This document shows, one piece after another, positions 7,649 to 16,312 of a stretch of DNA of 64,000 nucleotides. The stretch is from Carnobacterium pleistocenium FTR1. Lineage in GTDB: Bacteria > Bacillota > Bacilli > Lactobacillales > Carnobacteriaceae. Within the stretch, counting starts at the first letter, position 1. Every line of letters begins with the position of its first letter. The position numbers and the translations under genes were made by a program. The stretch spans positions 310,001 to 374,000 of the forward strand of contig NZ_JQLQ01000002.1 in NCBI RefSeq assembly GCF_000744285.1, given 5' to 3'. The notes beneath the pieces were generated by a model. That model did not search any database. It had not been told where the DNA came from and worked only from the letters and a program-made list of their open reading frames with translations.

Positions 7649-10318
7649 ATGACTGAAAAATACGTTTATAACTTTAATGAAGGTAAAAAAGAAATGAAGG
7701 AATTACTTGGTGGTAAAGGGGCTAATTTAGCTGAAATGACGAATCTTCTTCTACCTGTTCCGCCAGGATTTACTTTAACTACAGAATCTTGTAACCGCTT
7801 TTTTGACGAAGGAAGAACGATTTGGTCTAGTTTAGAAGAAGAGATAAGTGTCCATTTAAAAGCACTCGAACAAGCTACGGGAAAAAAATTCTCGGATTTA
7901 GAAAATCCGCTGCTTGTATCGGTTCGTTCTGGGGCAGCCCAATCGATGCCAGGTATGATGGATACTATTTTAAATCTAGGGTTAAATGATCATTCAGTTA
8001 TTGGATTGGCCAAGAATACAGCTGATGACCGTTTTGCATATGATAGCTACCGTCGTTTCATCCAGATGTTTTCGGATGTGGTCATGGAAATTCCCAAAAC
8101 ACGCTTTGAGGCGATATTAGAAAATAAAAAAGCCGAAAAAGGCGTTGAGCTAGATAAAGAACTTAGCGGAGATGATTTAAAGTCAGTAGTAGAAGCATAT
8201 AAAAATGTTTATTTAGAAGAGGTAAAAGAAGATTTCCCGCAAGATCCTATGGTGCAATTAGAATTGGCTATCAAAGCAGTGTTTACATCATGGAACAATC
8301 CAAGAGCGATATTCTATAGAAATATGCATGAGATATCTACCTTAATAGGTACCGCTGTGAATATTCAAGCAATGGTATTTGGAAATAAGGGAGAAACTTC
8401 TGGAACAGGTGTGACATTTACTAGAAATCCCGTAAATGGGAACAATGAACTCTTTGGCGAATTTTTATTGAATGCTCAAGGAGAAGATGTTGTTGCTGGT
8501 ATACGTACACCAAATGATATTGCAACATTAATCGATCTGATGCCTGGAATTTATAAATTATTGGAAACAGCAGCGAACACTCTTGAAGACCATTATCAAG
8601 ATATGCAAGATATCGAGTTCACTATTGAGAACGATGAACTGTTCTTATTACAGACACGAAGTGGGAAAAGAACGGCACAGGCTGCTATTAATATTGCAGT
8701 TGATTTGTACAATGAAAGAAAAATCACCAAAGAAGAAGCGCTATTAAGAATCAAACCGCAACAATTAGAACAATTGCTCCACCCTAATTTTGATGAAAAA
8801 GCTGTTGCTGAAGCAACTATTTTAGCAAAAGGACTTGCCGCTTCGCCCGGTGCAGCCTCAGGGATCATTTGTTTCACTCCGGAAGCAGTAGAAATAGCCT
8901 TCGAAAAAGGACTGAAATCGATTTTAGTGAGGCAAGAAACCTCTCCTGAAGATATAACTGGCATGGTAAAAGCAGAAGGTATTTTGACAGCTAGAGGGGG
9001 TATGACGTCACATGCTGCAGTCGTTGCTCGCGGTATGGGGAAATGTTGTGTTGCTGGGTGTTCAGAATTAAAGGTTAATGAAGTAGAAAAAACGGTAAAA
9101 TATAATGGTGATACATTGCATGAAGGAGATTTGATTTCACTGGATGGGGCAAGCGGGCTAGTTTACTTAGGCGAAATTGAAAAGAGCAAAGCAACTTTAG
9201 GCGGCAAATATGTTCAATTAATGGAATGGGTCGATGAAGTAAAAATAATGGCAGTTCGGGCCAATGCAGATACGCCAGAAGATGCGAAACAAGCCTTAGA
9301 TTTTGGCGCAGAAGGAATTGGACTAGTTAGAACTGAGCATATGTTTTTTAAAGAAGATCGCATTTCTTCAGTCAGAAGAATGATTTTAGCTGACTCGGTC
9401 GAGGAACGTATGAAAGCACTAAACGAAATATTGCCAATCCAAAAAAATGATTTCTATCAAATTTATCAAGTCATGGGTGAACTGCCCGTAACGATCCGTT
9501 TATTAGATCCGCCTTTACATGAATTCATGCCTGTAAAAGAAGAAGATATAAGCCATTTAGCTGAAACGATGTCCTTTAGTTTAGCAGAGTTGAAAGGACG
9601 TATCGAGGATCTTCATGAAGTGAACCCGATGTTAGGGCATCGTGGTGTCCGGTTAGGGATAACCTATCCTGAGATCAGTAGGATGCAAGTTAGAGCGATC
9701 ATAGAAGCGGCTTTAGAATTTAAGGCTGATAGGAATTGTGAGATCCAACCAGAAATTATGATTCCTTTAATCAGCGATGTAAAAGAATTGACCTACATCA
9801 AAGCAGAAATTGAAGATGAAATCCAAAAAGTATTTAATGAAAAAGGTGAAACGCTGGATTATCATGTTGGTACAATGATTGAAGTTCCCAGAGCCGCTCT
9901 GACTGCTGATAAAATTGCAGAGGAAGCAGACTTTTTCAGTTTTGGAACCAACGATTTAACTCAGATGGGATTTGGCTTCTCAAGAGATGATTCCGGTAAA
10001 TTCATTTCTGAATACATGGATAAAGAAATTCTTGAAAATGGACCTTTTGATACTATTGATCAAGAAGGCATTGGTCAATTAGTAGAAATGGCGACTGAAA
10101 AAGGTCGCCGAATCAAACCAAATTTAAAGGTTGGTATTTGTGGCGAACATGGTGGAGATCCGGCATCAATTGAATTTTTCCAAAAGTTAGGATTGAACTA
10201 TGTCTCTTGCTCACCATATCGTGTACCAATCGCACGCTTAGCTGCTGCTCAAGCAGCTATAAAGTACCATCTAGTAAAAAAAATAGTTTCTGATGAGTTA
10301 ATCATTAATCTAAGTTAG
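7649..10318 (+). CDS. ppdK: Pyruvate, phosphate dikinase
   Basis: 889 residues, the normal family length. Domains in order are an N-terminal ATP-grasp nucleotide-binding domain (GGKGANLAEM near 22-31), a swivelling phosphohistidine domain with GGMTSH holding catalytic His455 and regulatory Thr453, and a C-terminal PEP/pyruvate TIM barrel ending with catalytic Cys in GICGEHGGDP. It converts pyruvate, ATP and phosphate to PEP, AMP and diphosphate, reversibly. PPDK with a dedicated PDRP and CcpN-like repressor is a regulated PEP-forming module. It would let the cell feed gluconeogenesis from pyruvate or amino acids, fitting the CstA and acyl-CoA genes further along. Confidence 0.95.
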   Translation: MTEKYVYNFNEGKKEMKELLGGKGANLAEMTNLLLPVPPGFTLTTESCNRFFDEGRTIWSSLEEEISVHLKALEQATGKKFSDLENPLLVSVRSGAAQSMPGMMDTILNLGLNDHSVIGLAKNTADDRFAYDSYRRFIQMFSDVVMEIPKTRFEAILENKKAEKGVELDKELSGDDLKSVVEAYKNVYLEEVKEDFPQDPMVQLELAIKAVFTSWNNPRAIFYRNMHEISTLIGTAVNIQAMVFGNKGETSGTGVTFTRNPVNGNNELFGEFLLNAQGEDVVAGIRTPNDIATLIDLMPGIYKLLETAANTLEDHYQDMQDIEFTIENDELFLLQTRSGKRTAQAAINIAVDLYNERKITKEEALLRIKPQQLEQLLHPNFDEKAVAEATILAKGLAASPGAASGIICFTPEAVEIAFEKGLKSILVRQETSPEDITGMVKAEGILTARGGMTSHAAVVARGMGKCCVAGCSELKVNEVEKTVKYNGDTLHEGDLISLDGASGLVYLGEIEKSKATLGGKYVQLMEWVDEVKIMAVRANADTPEDAKQALDFGAEGIGLVRTEHMFFKEDRISSVRRMILADSVEERMKALNEILPIQKNDFYQIYQVMGELPVTIRLLDPPLHEFMPVKEEDISHLAETMSFSLAELKGRIEDLHEVNPMLGHRGVRLGITYPEISRMQVRAIIEAALEFKADRNCEIQPEIMIPLISDVKELTYIKAEIEDEIQKVFNEKGETLDYHVGTMIEVPRAALTADKIAEEADFFSFGTNDLTQMGFGFSRDDSGKFISEYMDKEILENGPFDTIDQEGIGQLVEMATEKGRRIKPNLKVGICGEHGGDPASIEFFQKLGLNYVSCSPYRVPIARLAAAQAAIKYHLVKKIVSDELIINLS

Positions 10319-10340
10319 TCAAAAAATAATTATTAAATAA

Positions 10341-10390
10341 ATCAACACAGCAGTTTAGCCTGATTAAGGTTAAACTGCTGTGTTGATTGG
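10341..10390 (+). terminator. Hairpin downstream of ppdK
   Basis: A 17-bp perfect stem (10341-10357 with 10371-10387) is extended by a wobble and two further pairs around a 7-base loop. The 3' T-tract is poor, so termination may be partial or the hairpin may protect the transcript. Confidence 0.65.
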
Positions 10391-10537
10391 GTCTTAAGTA
10401 TAAAGTAACACAAAATGATTTTACTGATTATTCATAAAAACTTCTAAGTTTCTTCTTGAAATTAATTTCTTAGAATTATGAAATTTATACATATATTCTG
10501 TACAATAGAGATAACCCATTTTAAGAGGAGGCGCGTG

Positions 10538-11368
10538 ATGGAAAAAGAAAAATATCCTAAAGATGCAATGCGCGTTTTAAAAGAGACCAGCCGAACATTT
10601 TATATACCCATTACTTTCTTGAAAGCTGATTTGAAGTACTCAGTTGCGTCGGTTTACTTAGTTTTACGAGCTATAGATGAGATTGAGGACCATGAAGATA
10701 TCTCTAATGAGACTAAATTTGATCTTTTAATGCAGTTGAGCGAACTCTTTAAACGACCGTTCATTGAAGAAGAGTATTTGGAAATTATCGCTCCTATAAA
10801 AGAGCAATTACCCGAAGTTTCTATCCGTTTATATGAATGGATCCAAGTTTGTCCAGATGGTTCGCTTTCATTGATGATGGAAACAGCTAGTGAAATGGCA
10901 TTTGGAATGGCCAAATGGGCAAATAAAAACTGGCAAATACACACCAAAGAAGATTTAGACGACTATACTTACTACGTTGCAGGTTGTGTAGGAGTGTATC
11001 TTTCTAAATTGTGGAATTGGTCTTATGGTCAAGAAACAAATGAAAAACTTGCGATTGGATTTGGTCGAGGACTTCAAGCTGTTAATATTTTGCGTAACCA
11101 AAAAGAAGATAGAGAAGAACGCGGTGTCAACTTTACTCCAGATGGATGGACAAGAGAGCAACTTTTTGCATACGCAGATGAAAATTTGGCCGAAGCGAAC
11201 GCTTATATTGAAACACTTAATGAAAGAAGTACCGTTTTGTTTTGCCGCTTGCCTTTAGCTTTTGCACACAAAAGTTTAGCAGCAATGAAAAAGGGTCAGA
11301 AAAAAATGTCCCGAGCAGAAGTAGAACAAACCGTTGAAGAAGTGCAATCAGAAGTAGATGCAAAATAA
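10538..11368 (+). CDS. Squalene/phytoene synthase-family protein (solitary)
   Basis: 276 residues from the ATG at 10538, chosen because GAGGAGG sits just upstream; an earlier in-frame ATG lacks a site. The first Asp-rich motif is present (LRAIDEIEDHED). The second reads LRNQKEDREERG, where head-to-head prenyl synthases such as CrtM have LRDxxED, so its first Asp is Asn. No desaturase (CrtN), diphosphate synthase or hopanoid gene lies nearby. Bacillus YisP, a relative with altered motifs, dephosphorylates farnesyl diphosphate instead of condensing it, and this protein could behave similarly. The fold assignment is firm; the reaction is open. Confidence 0.75.
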   Translation: MEKEKYPKDAMRVLKETSRTFYIPITFLKADLKYSVASVYLVLRAIDEIEDHEDISNETKFDLLMQLSELFKRPFIEEEYLEIIAPIKEQLPEVSIRLYEWIQVCPDGSLSLMMETASEMAFGMAKWANKNWQIHTKEDLDDYTYYVAGCVGVYLSKLWNWSYGQETNEKLAIGFGRGLQAVNILRNQKEDREERGVNFTPDGWTREQLFAYADENLAEANAYIETLNERSTVLFCRLPLAFAHKSLAAMKKGQKKMSRAEVEQTVEEVQSEVDAK

Positions 11369-11371
11369 TGA

Positions 11372-11412
11372 AAAGGAAAGGACTGGGAGAAATGTTCCCA
11401 GTCCTTTCCTTT
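11372..11412. terminator. Rho-independent terminator
   Basis: A perfect 17-bp stem (11372-11388 with 11396-11412) around a 7-base loop, rich in A on the left and T on the right. It begins just after the prenyl-synthase-like stop codon. Confidence 0.8.
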
Positions 11413-11428
11413 ATTCTGAATGACTAGG

Positions 11429-11559
11429 CTAGAAAGTGTTCCAAAAAACAGAAGCGACGACCAAATTATCGTGTTTGTTGTAGCGTAACTTCTGCTTAAT
11501 TTTAGTGAAACGCTAATAATCATTTGCAAAATAACTATTTTTTAACCGCAAAGGTTCAA
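11429..11559 (-). pseudogene. Probable transposase C-terminal remnant
   Basis: On the minus strand one frame reads a short C-terminal peptide ending ...RYNKHDNLVVAS then VFWNTF and a stop at 11429. It is preceded by an in-frame stop (tag) and by residues NSYFANDY that seem to belong to the same reading frame. The style (basic stretch, then a hydrophobic end) is that of IS transposase C-termini, and the piece is wedged between a terminator and the SAP gene. I recognise it only by feel; no inverted repeats were found. Confidence 0.35.
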
Positions 11560-12162
11560 TCAATATTTCTTTTTAGGATGGCGATCAACTGCTTCAGGAT
11601 ATTTTTTCAGTAATTCTTCGCCTGTGGGTGTAATCTGATAACCTCGGATGTTGAAATTTGGAGCAAGTTGCTCTTCAGTTAATTTTTCTTTGGCGAGATC
11701 CATAAGTTCGGATTTTTTTAATTTAGAGTATCCGGTTATTCCAAATTGTTTTAAGATGGCTTTTAATTGTGCGGCATTCAGATAAGGTAATGAATCGATT
11801 GCTGAGAGTTCTTTTGCATATCCTTTCTGCTGAATTTCATCTAAGGCTTGTTCTGCATTGATACCGTAGTCGTATTCAAAATATTTTGGATATCCACTGA
11901 TTGTTGTGAATGTACCAAAATTGATACGCCATAACAAAATGAGGTGACCTGGAAGAATATCTTCCTCAAATCGAACCATGTTTTGTTTAGAAACGAGGTT
12001 TTCTGAACCAATATTTACCAGATCCAGCCACTTTTTCAAGTTACGCTTGGGTGAAATATAAGGAACTTCAGCGTGATTTTCATATAGGGAAAAAACCATT
12101 TGTACATCTGGATCGTTTAAATCAAGATGGCTGTTCTGTTTATCAAGGTTTGTCGTATTCAT
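11560..12162 (-). CDS. SAP-domain protein of unknown function
   Basis: 200 residues from ATG 12162, chosen for the AAGGAGG just upstream; a longer frame to 12387 has no site and runs into the opposite promoter. Residues about 120-165 look like a SAP helix-extension-helix motif (LNAAQLKAILKQFGITGYSKLKKSELMDL), a DNA/RNA-binding fold. The rest (WLDLVNIGSENLV, LILLWRINFGTFT) is not a domain I recognise. It is divergent from the response regulator and shares its upstream region. Cytoplasmic, no signal peptide. Function unknown. Confidence 0.7.
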   Translation of the reverse strand: MNTTNLDKQNSHLDLNDPDVQMVFSLYENHAEVPYISPKRNLKKWLDLVNIGSENLVSKQNMVRFEEDILPGHLILLWRINFGTFTTISGYPKYFEYDYGINAEQALDEIQQKGYAKELSAIDSLPYLNAAQLKAILKQFGITGYSKLKKSELMDLAKEKLTEEQLAPNFNIRGYQITPTGEELLKKYPEAVDRHPKKKY

Positions 12163-12260
12163 AAAAATCCTCCTTAACCATTGGTTTAATTCTATCTTAA
12201 TTATATCGTAAAAACAGATTAATTTCATGAATTCACTAGAGAGATGAACAGTTAAGCTTT

Positions 12261-12304
12261 CTCGAATAAGATAGTCATAAATTTTCTTGTATATCTTATT
12301 CGAG
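12261..12304. promoter_or_regulatory. 13-bp inverted repeat between divergent genes
   Basis: CTCGAATAAGATA (12261-12273) and its exact complement (12292-12304) are separated by 18 bases, in the region between the SAP gene and the response regulator. No T-run follows, so an operator is likelier than a terminator. Confidence 0.55.
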
Positions 12305-12347
12305 TGGCATATGCTAATCAAAAGACGTTTTTGAGGAGGTTCAAGAC

Positions 12348-13022
12348 ATGAGGCTATTGATTGCAGAGGATGAACAGGAGTTGGCACGTGCTATTCAAGT
12401 GATTTTAGAAAACGAAGGCTATTTTGTGGACATTGTCCATGATGGTAAAGAGGCTTATGAGTACGCATCGTTAGTAGATTATGATGGATTGATCCTTGAT
12501 ATTATGATGCCAAAACTTTCTGGATTAGAAGTTTTAGAAAAATTGCGAAGGGAAAGCAAACAAATACCTATTTTACTTTTGACAGCAAAGTCAGCTATTG
12601 ATGATCGAATTGGTGGACTGGATCTAGGAGCAGATGATTATTTAACCAAGCCATTTGCTATGGGTGAATTACTGGCACGTATACGGGCTATGACACGTCG
12701 AAAGACAGTATTGCAAGCCAAAATAGTAACATTTGAAGATTTGGAATTAAACAGTGATTCTATTCATATCAGCAATGGTAAGCAAGAAATGAAATTATCG
12801 AATAAAGAATTTCAAATATTGCAATTATTGATGGAGAACCCGAAACAATTATTTTCAGCGGAACAACTGATCGAACGCATTTGGGGATGGGATGCAGACA
12901 TTGAGATGAATAGCATCTGGGTCCATTTAAGTAATTTGCGAAAAAAATTAGCAACACTAGAAGTTCACGTCAGGATCGTTGCTACACGAGGTGTGGGTTA
13001 TTCATTGGAGGTCATTCGATGA
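12348..13022 (+). CDS. OmpR/PhoB-family response regulator
   Basis: 224 residues. A receiver domain (1-120) has the acidic pocket EDE, phosphoacceptor Asp in LILDIMMPK (about residue 51), Thr in LLLTAKS and Lys in LTKPF. A winged-helix DNA-binding domain follows (about 130-224, ending RGVGYSLEV). GAGGAGG precedes the ATG, and the gene overlaps its histidine kinase by four bases (ATGA). OmpR-type regulators bind 11-bp direct repeats; a matching pair lies before the VTC operon at 15503, so that operon is the natural target. Confidence 0.92.
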   Translation: MRLLIAEDEQELARAIQVILENEGYFVDIVHDGKEAYEYASLVDYDGLILDIMMPKLSGLEVLEKLRRESKQIPILLLTAKSAIDDRIGGLDLGADDYLTKPFAMGELLARIRAMTRRKTVLQAKIVTFEDLELNSDSIHISNGKQEMKLSNKEFQILQLLMENPKQLFSAEQLIERIWGWDADIEMNSIWVHLSNLRKKLATLEVHVRIVATRGVGYSLEVIR

Positions 13023-14272
13023 TTGAGAAACTGAGAAGGAAATTTATACTAGTTACAATGGCCATCGTTTTTCTCGTCATGTTTGTGGTTTTAGTAACCT
13101 TAAATATTACAAATTACTTTCATGCTGTTGAGCGGGCGGATGAAATATTAACCGTTTTAGCTGAGAACGATGGAAGTTTTCCAGAGGAAGAATTTTTAGG
13201 ACAAGGATCAGAAAACGAACCAGATAGCTTTCCTCCAAATCAAGCGGTATCAGCAGAGACTCCTTTTGAGACGCGCTATTTTACAGTAATGGCTAATGCA
13301 GATCGAGAAATTACTCAAATAGATACAACACGAATACGGTCAATAGATTCTGAAACTGGACAAATTTATGCTGGAGATATCTTATCTTCTGGCGAAACAA
13401 AAGGCTATGTAGATGATTTGCGCTACAAAGTTGTCAAGCAAGAGGATGGTACATTCTTAGCGTTATTTGTCGATGATCAACGAGAATTACAAACCATGAG
13501 AACCTTTTTACAAAATTCAATTGTTATCGGATTGATTAGTTTAGTTTTTATTTTTATACTGGTTTTTTATTTCTCTAAAAAAATTGTTAAGCCGGTTCAA
13601 GAAAGTATTGATCGGCAAAAGCAGTTTATTACCGATATGGGTCACGAAATAAAAACGCCTTTGGCTATTATTTCAGCTAACAACGATGTTCAACAGATGC
13701 TTAGTGGCGATAATGAATGGACCAAAAGTACTGGAAAACAGATTCGCCGTTTAGATAGTTTAATGGAAAGTATGCTCCAGCTTACACAAATGGATGAAGA
13801 AGCTTATAGGCCTAAAATTGAATCGATCAATTTTTCGCAAATTTTATACGAGACTTGTGAGCCATATGTTTTGATTGGTAAACAAAAAGAGGTCGCTGTT
13901 TCCTTAGATATCCAGCCAAATGTAATCATTCAAGCAGAAAGTGGTTCAATCAACAAGCTATGCTCATTGTTAATGGATAATGCTAATAAATATGTGCGAG
14001 AACCGGGAAGTATCCAAGTTCGCTTAGGCAGTCCTCAAGGACATAAAGTTAGACTGAGCATTTCCAATTCAGTTAATGAAATACCTGAAAATTTTGATCG
14101 CTTGTTTGACCGCTTTTATCGGGAAGATCAAGCAAGAAAACATAGTTCTGGAGGCTATGGTATCGGCTTATCATTAGCTGCTGCTATAGTCGAAAGCTAT
14201 CATGGACATATCAAAGCAAAACCATTAGACAATGAAACAATCGTATTTGAAGTTGAATTGCCAACAAAATAA
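13019..14272 (+). CDS. Sensor histidine kinase
   Basis: 417 residues. Two membrane segments (about 12-32 and 160-182) enclose an extracellular acidic loop of about 125 residues, the presumed sensor. Then come a HisKA domain with the H-box MGHEIKTPLA, an N-box LMDNANKYV and a G-box GGYGIGLSLA. It autophosphorylates on the His and passes phosphate to the overlapping response regulator. Signal unknown. The downstream VTC/DUF4956/lipoprotein genes are commonly found near such kinases in Firmicutes, which suggests control of an envelope or polyphosphate-related function. Confidence 0.92.
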   Translation: MIEKLRRKFILVTMAIVFLVMFVVLVTLNITNYFHAVERADEILTVLAENDGSFPEEEFLGQGSENEPDSFPPNQAVSAETPFETRYFTVMANADREITQIDTTRIRSIDSETGQIYAGDILSSGETKGYVDDLRYKVVKQEDGTFLALFVDDQRELQTMRTFLQNSIVIGLISLVFIFILVFYFSKKIVKPVQESIDRQKQFITDMGHEIKTPLAIISANNDVQQMLSGDNEWTKSTGKQIRRLDSLMESMLQLTQMDEEAYRPKIESINFSQILYETCEPYVLIGKQKEVAVSLDIQPNVIIQAESGSINKLCSLLMDNANKYVREPGSIQVRLGSPQGHKVRLSISNSVNEIPENFDRLFDRFYREDQARKHSSGGYGIGLSLAAAIVESYHGHIKAKPLDNETIVFEVELPTK

Positions 14273-14298
14273 AAAAACTCTTTAATAGTTTTCCTATT

Positions 14299-14340
14299 AG
14301 GACAAGTCGCTTGTATAAAGCAATGAACTTGTCCTTTTTT
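14299..14340 (+). terminator. Terminator of the two-component operon, GGACAAG-type hairpin
   Basis: AGGACAAGT (14299-14307) pairs with ACTTGTCCT (14327-14335) and a T-run follows. Its arms match the core of the tandem array that begins about 50 bases downstream. Confidence 0.8.
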
Positions 14341-14383
14341 GTGTACATAATGAGGCAACTAACTGCCGAAAAATGTGGAGAGA

Positions 14384-14520
14384 GGACAAGCAAGGGTAGA
14401 AAAGTACGCTGCTTGTCCCAAAAGCATGAAAAAAGGACAAGCAAGGGTAGAAAAGCCCGTTGTTTGTCCCAAAAGCATGAAAAGAGGACAAGCAACGGTA
14501 GAAAAGCCCGTTGTTTGTCC
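14384..14520 (+). repeat. 51-bp tandem hairpin repeat array 1
   Basis: Three units start with GGACAAGCA at 14384, 14435 and 14486, exactly 51 bases apart. Each unit is an inverted repeat (GGACAAGCA with TGCTTGTCC or the wobble form TGTTTGTCC about 20 bases later), followed by a linker beginning CCAAAAGCATGAAAA. The last unit lacks the linker. The array is between converging 3' ends. Because 51 is divisible by three it creates open frames, which I regard as chance. A second array with the same period and core is at 31863. Confidence 0.85.
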
Positions 14521-14528
14521 TTTAGTTG

Positions 14529-15423
14529 TTAAACAAGTAATTTAAGCGTTCTTTGGATCCTTTTTTTCGATACCATTTCAGCACACCAAATATAGAGTAT
14601 CGCAGCAGTCAGCTTATCATTCGGGAAAAGGCGTTGATATTCCTTAATGCACGATAAAAGTGCAGAGTTGATCGAACTCTCATAATCGCATGATCGGCAA
14701 TGATAGTAGGTTCGATGCAACTTTAAATCAAATGAGCTACATTTTTCACAGCCAATCCCTTTGCGTAAACTAACAAAAGAGTAGTTTGGAATGTCTTTGA
14801 TGAATAGCATAGGGTTAGTTTGATAATCAATTAGATCCACAACTAGTTTTTTATGGGCTGCAGTCAAGGGTTTACTTTCCTTTTTAAGTTGATCAAAATG
14901 ATTTTTCAGTTGTGAAAGCAGTAGCATGCCCTCATCTTTTGGTGCATTAAATAAGGTGAACTCTGGGTTAACATAGACAGCAAAGGCTTTGATTTCGATA
15001 TCATAGCGGAGTTCTTTCAAAAAGATGGTGAGTTTATTTTTAGTATTTTGTACTTGAACTAAAGGATTACTCACTTTAAAATCTGGAATCTTGACTAGCA
15101 TTTCTTCTCCGTAGTAATACTCTCCACTATAGTTTTTTATTTCATACAAATAAAGTGTATTGTCAGTCAGAATCATGGAATCAATTTGAAATGCATTTGA
15201 AATGCATTTGAAATGTATTTGATAAATGAGGCTGTAAAAATAAATCAGTTAAAATGAAAAAGTTATCTTTTAATTGCGTAGTCATTTGGTCAAAGGCTTG
15301 TTCACCTGCAAAGCCTTTCTGTAAGTGTTGCAGGTATTGCTGTTGTTTGTTGGACAGGGTCCCTCTTATTGCTAAAGTCTCCATTATCACTAATAAATCG
15401 GATTTTTCTCGTGAACGAAACAT
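14529..15423 (-). pseudogene. NERD-domain (nuclease-related) protein, frameshifted
   Basis: Two minus-strand pieces form one NERD protein. The first (15423 to about 15185, ATG after AAGGAGG) has GFAGEQAFDQM and ILTDLFL. The second (from about 15180 to 14529) has MILTDNTLYLYEIKNYSGEY and a C-terminal C4 zinc-ribbon (CEKCSSF, then CRSCDYES). Reading one copy instead of three of an 11-bp repeat at 15186-15218 joins them perfectly as NTFQIDSMILTDN, the expected NERD core. The extra 22 bases break the frame. NERD proteins are thought to act on DNA. The gene is either inactive or able to switch on by repeat slippage. Confidence 0.8.
15186..15218. repeat. 11-bp tandem repeat causing the NERD frameshift
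   Basis: Three head-to-tail copies of TTGAAATGCAT (the third with one change, TGTAT), followed by a further partial match. Copy numbers 1, 4, 7 and so on keep the NERD gene in frame; the present three do not. Confidence 0.85.
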
Positions 15424-15502
15424 AAAGTCAAACCTCCTTATCAAATTGGTCTCACTAAATAAATACGTATTTTATAAACAAACTCATCTCTAAATTTTAA
15501 AC

Positions 15503-15536
15503 TTAAGGTTCAATTAAGGTTCAAGTTTTATATTAT
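15503..15536 (+). promoter_or_regulatory. Direct repeats and promoter before the VTC operon
   Basis: TTAAGGTTCAA occurs twice back to back (15503-15513, 15514-15524), followed by an AT-rich -10-like TATATT/TATTAT. Adjacent 11-bp repeats placed where a -35 would be are the usual docking site of OmpR/PhoB-type activators. The response regulator three genes upstream is the candidate. Confidence 0.65.
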
Positions 15537-15562
15537 ATCCATCGAGCAAGGAGGTAATGGAT

Positions 15563-16312
15563 ATGGCTAATTATCAAAGTGTTTTTGAACGCAAAGAAAC
15601 GAAGTATTTAATTACGTATGATCAATGGGGTCAATTGATGAAGGAGCTTAGACCGCATATGGAATTGGATAAATACGGAAAATATTTGATCACAAATATT
15701 TACTATGATACCCAAGATTGGTATTTGATACGCCACTCAATGAGCAAGCCGGTCTACAAAGAAAAAGTTCGATTGCGTAGCTACGGGGTACCAACTGAAA
15801 AAGATCCAGTATATATTGAAATCAAGAAAAAATTTGATGGGACAGTCTATAAAAGAAGAGCAAAAATGCGATTAAACCAAGCAGAAACGTTTTTAGCGCA
15901 TCAAGAAAAACTAGCTGTTGTCAGCGATAACCAAAAGATACACGAGTTTGAATCAGTTCTATCTTTTTATCCAGATTTAAAGCCAGCTATGTATTTATCT
16001 TATAAAAGATTGGCTTATTTTGATAAAGTGGATGACAGTATCCGGATCACCTTTGATCAAGAAATTTTGTACCGTACGGAAGATTTGTTTTTGTCATCCG
16101 GATCGTATGGGCAACCGATTTTGCCAGAAAATCATTTATTGATGGAAATCAAAATTTGCGGTGCCATGCCAGTATGGCTTGCACGTATTTTATCAAGAAA
16201 TAAAATTTTCCCGGCAAAATTTTCAAAATACGCTAATGGATACCAAAATCATCTAAAAACGCAAGAAAAAACAATAATGGAAGTAAGAGAAAGAGAGGTT
16301 TATAGTGCATGA
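15563..16312 (+). CDS. VTC-domain protein (polyphosphate polymerase-like)
   Basis: 249 residues. The VTC tunnel-fold signatures are present: ERKETKYLI near the start, RLRSYG, a basic EIKKKFDGTVYKRR strand, LSYKRLAYF, EIKICGAMP and a terminal KFSKYANGY. In yeast Vtc4 this fold makes polyphosphate from ATP. Bacterial copies usually sit with DUF4956 and CotH or carbohydrate-binding lipoproteins, and their product is unproven. I prefer ATG 15563 over 15557 because it is eight bases from the AAGGAGG. It overlaps the DUF4956 gene by four bases (ATGA). Confidence 0.85.
   Translation: MANYQSVFERKETKYLITYDQWGQLMKELRPHMELDKYGKYLITNIYYDTQDWYLIRHSMSKPVYKEKVRLRSYGVPTEKDPVYIEIKKKFDGTVYKRRAKMRLNQAETFLAHQEKLAVVSDNQKIHEFESVLSFYPDLKPAMYLSYKRLAYFDKVDDSIRITFDQEILYRTEDLFLSSGSYGQPILPENHLLMEIKICGAMPVWLARILSRNKIFPAKFSKYANGYQNHLKTQEKTIMEVREREVYSA

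Noticed and set aside
11296-11529. Minus-strand 77-codon frame beginning MQMIISVSLKLS
   Set aside because: It crosses a terminator hairpin and the end of the prenyl-synthase gene. A different frame of the same strand gives the more protein-like transposase tail.
14384-14520. CRISPR array
   Set aside because: Only three units, the hairpin part is conserved together with the linker, there are no unique spacers, and no cas genes are present.
14311-14532. Plus- and minus-strand reading frames through the 14.4-kb repeat array
   Set aside because: They exist only because the 51-bp unit is divisible by three. Composition is low-complexity, no ribosome binding site fits, and the hairpin symmetry explains the sequence better.
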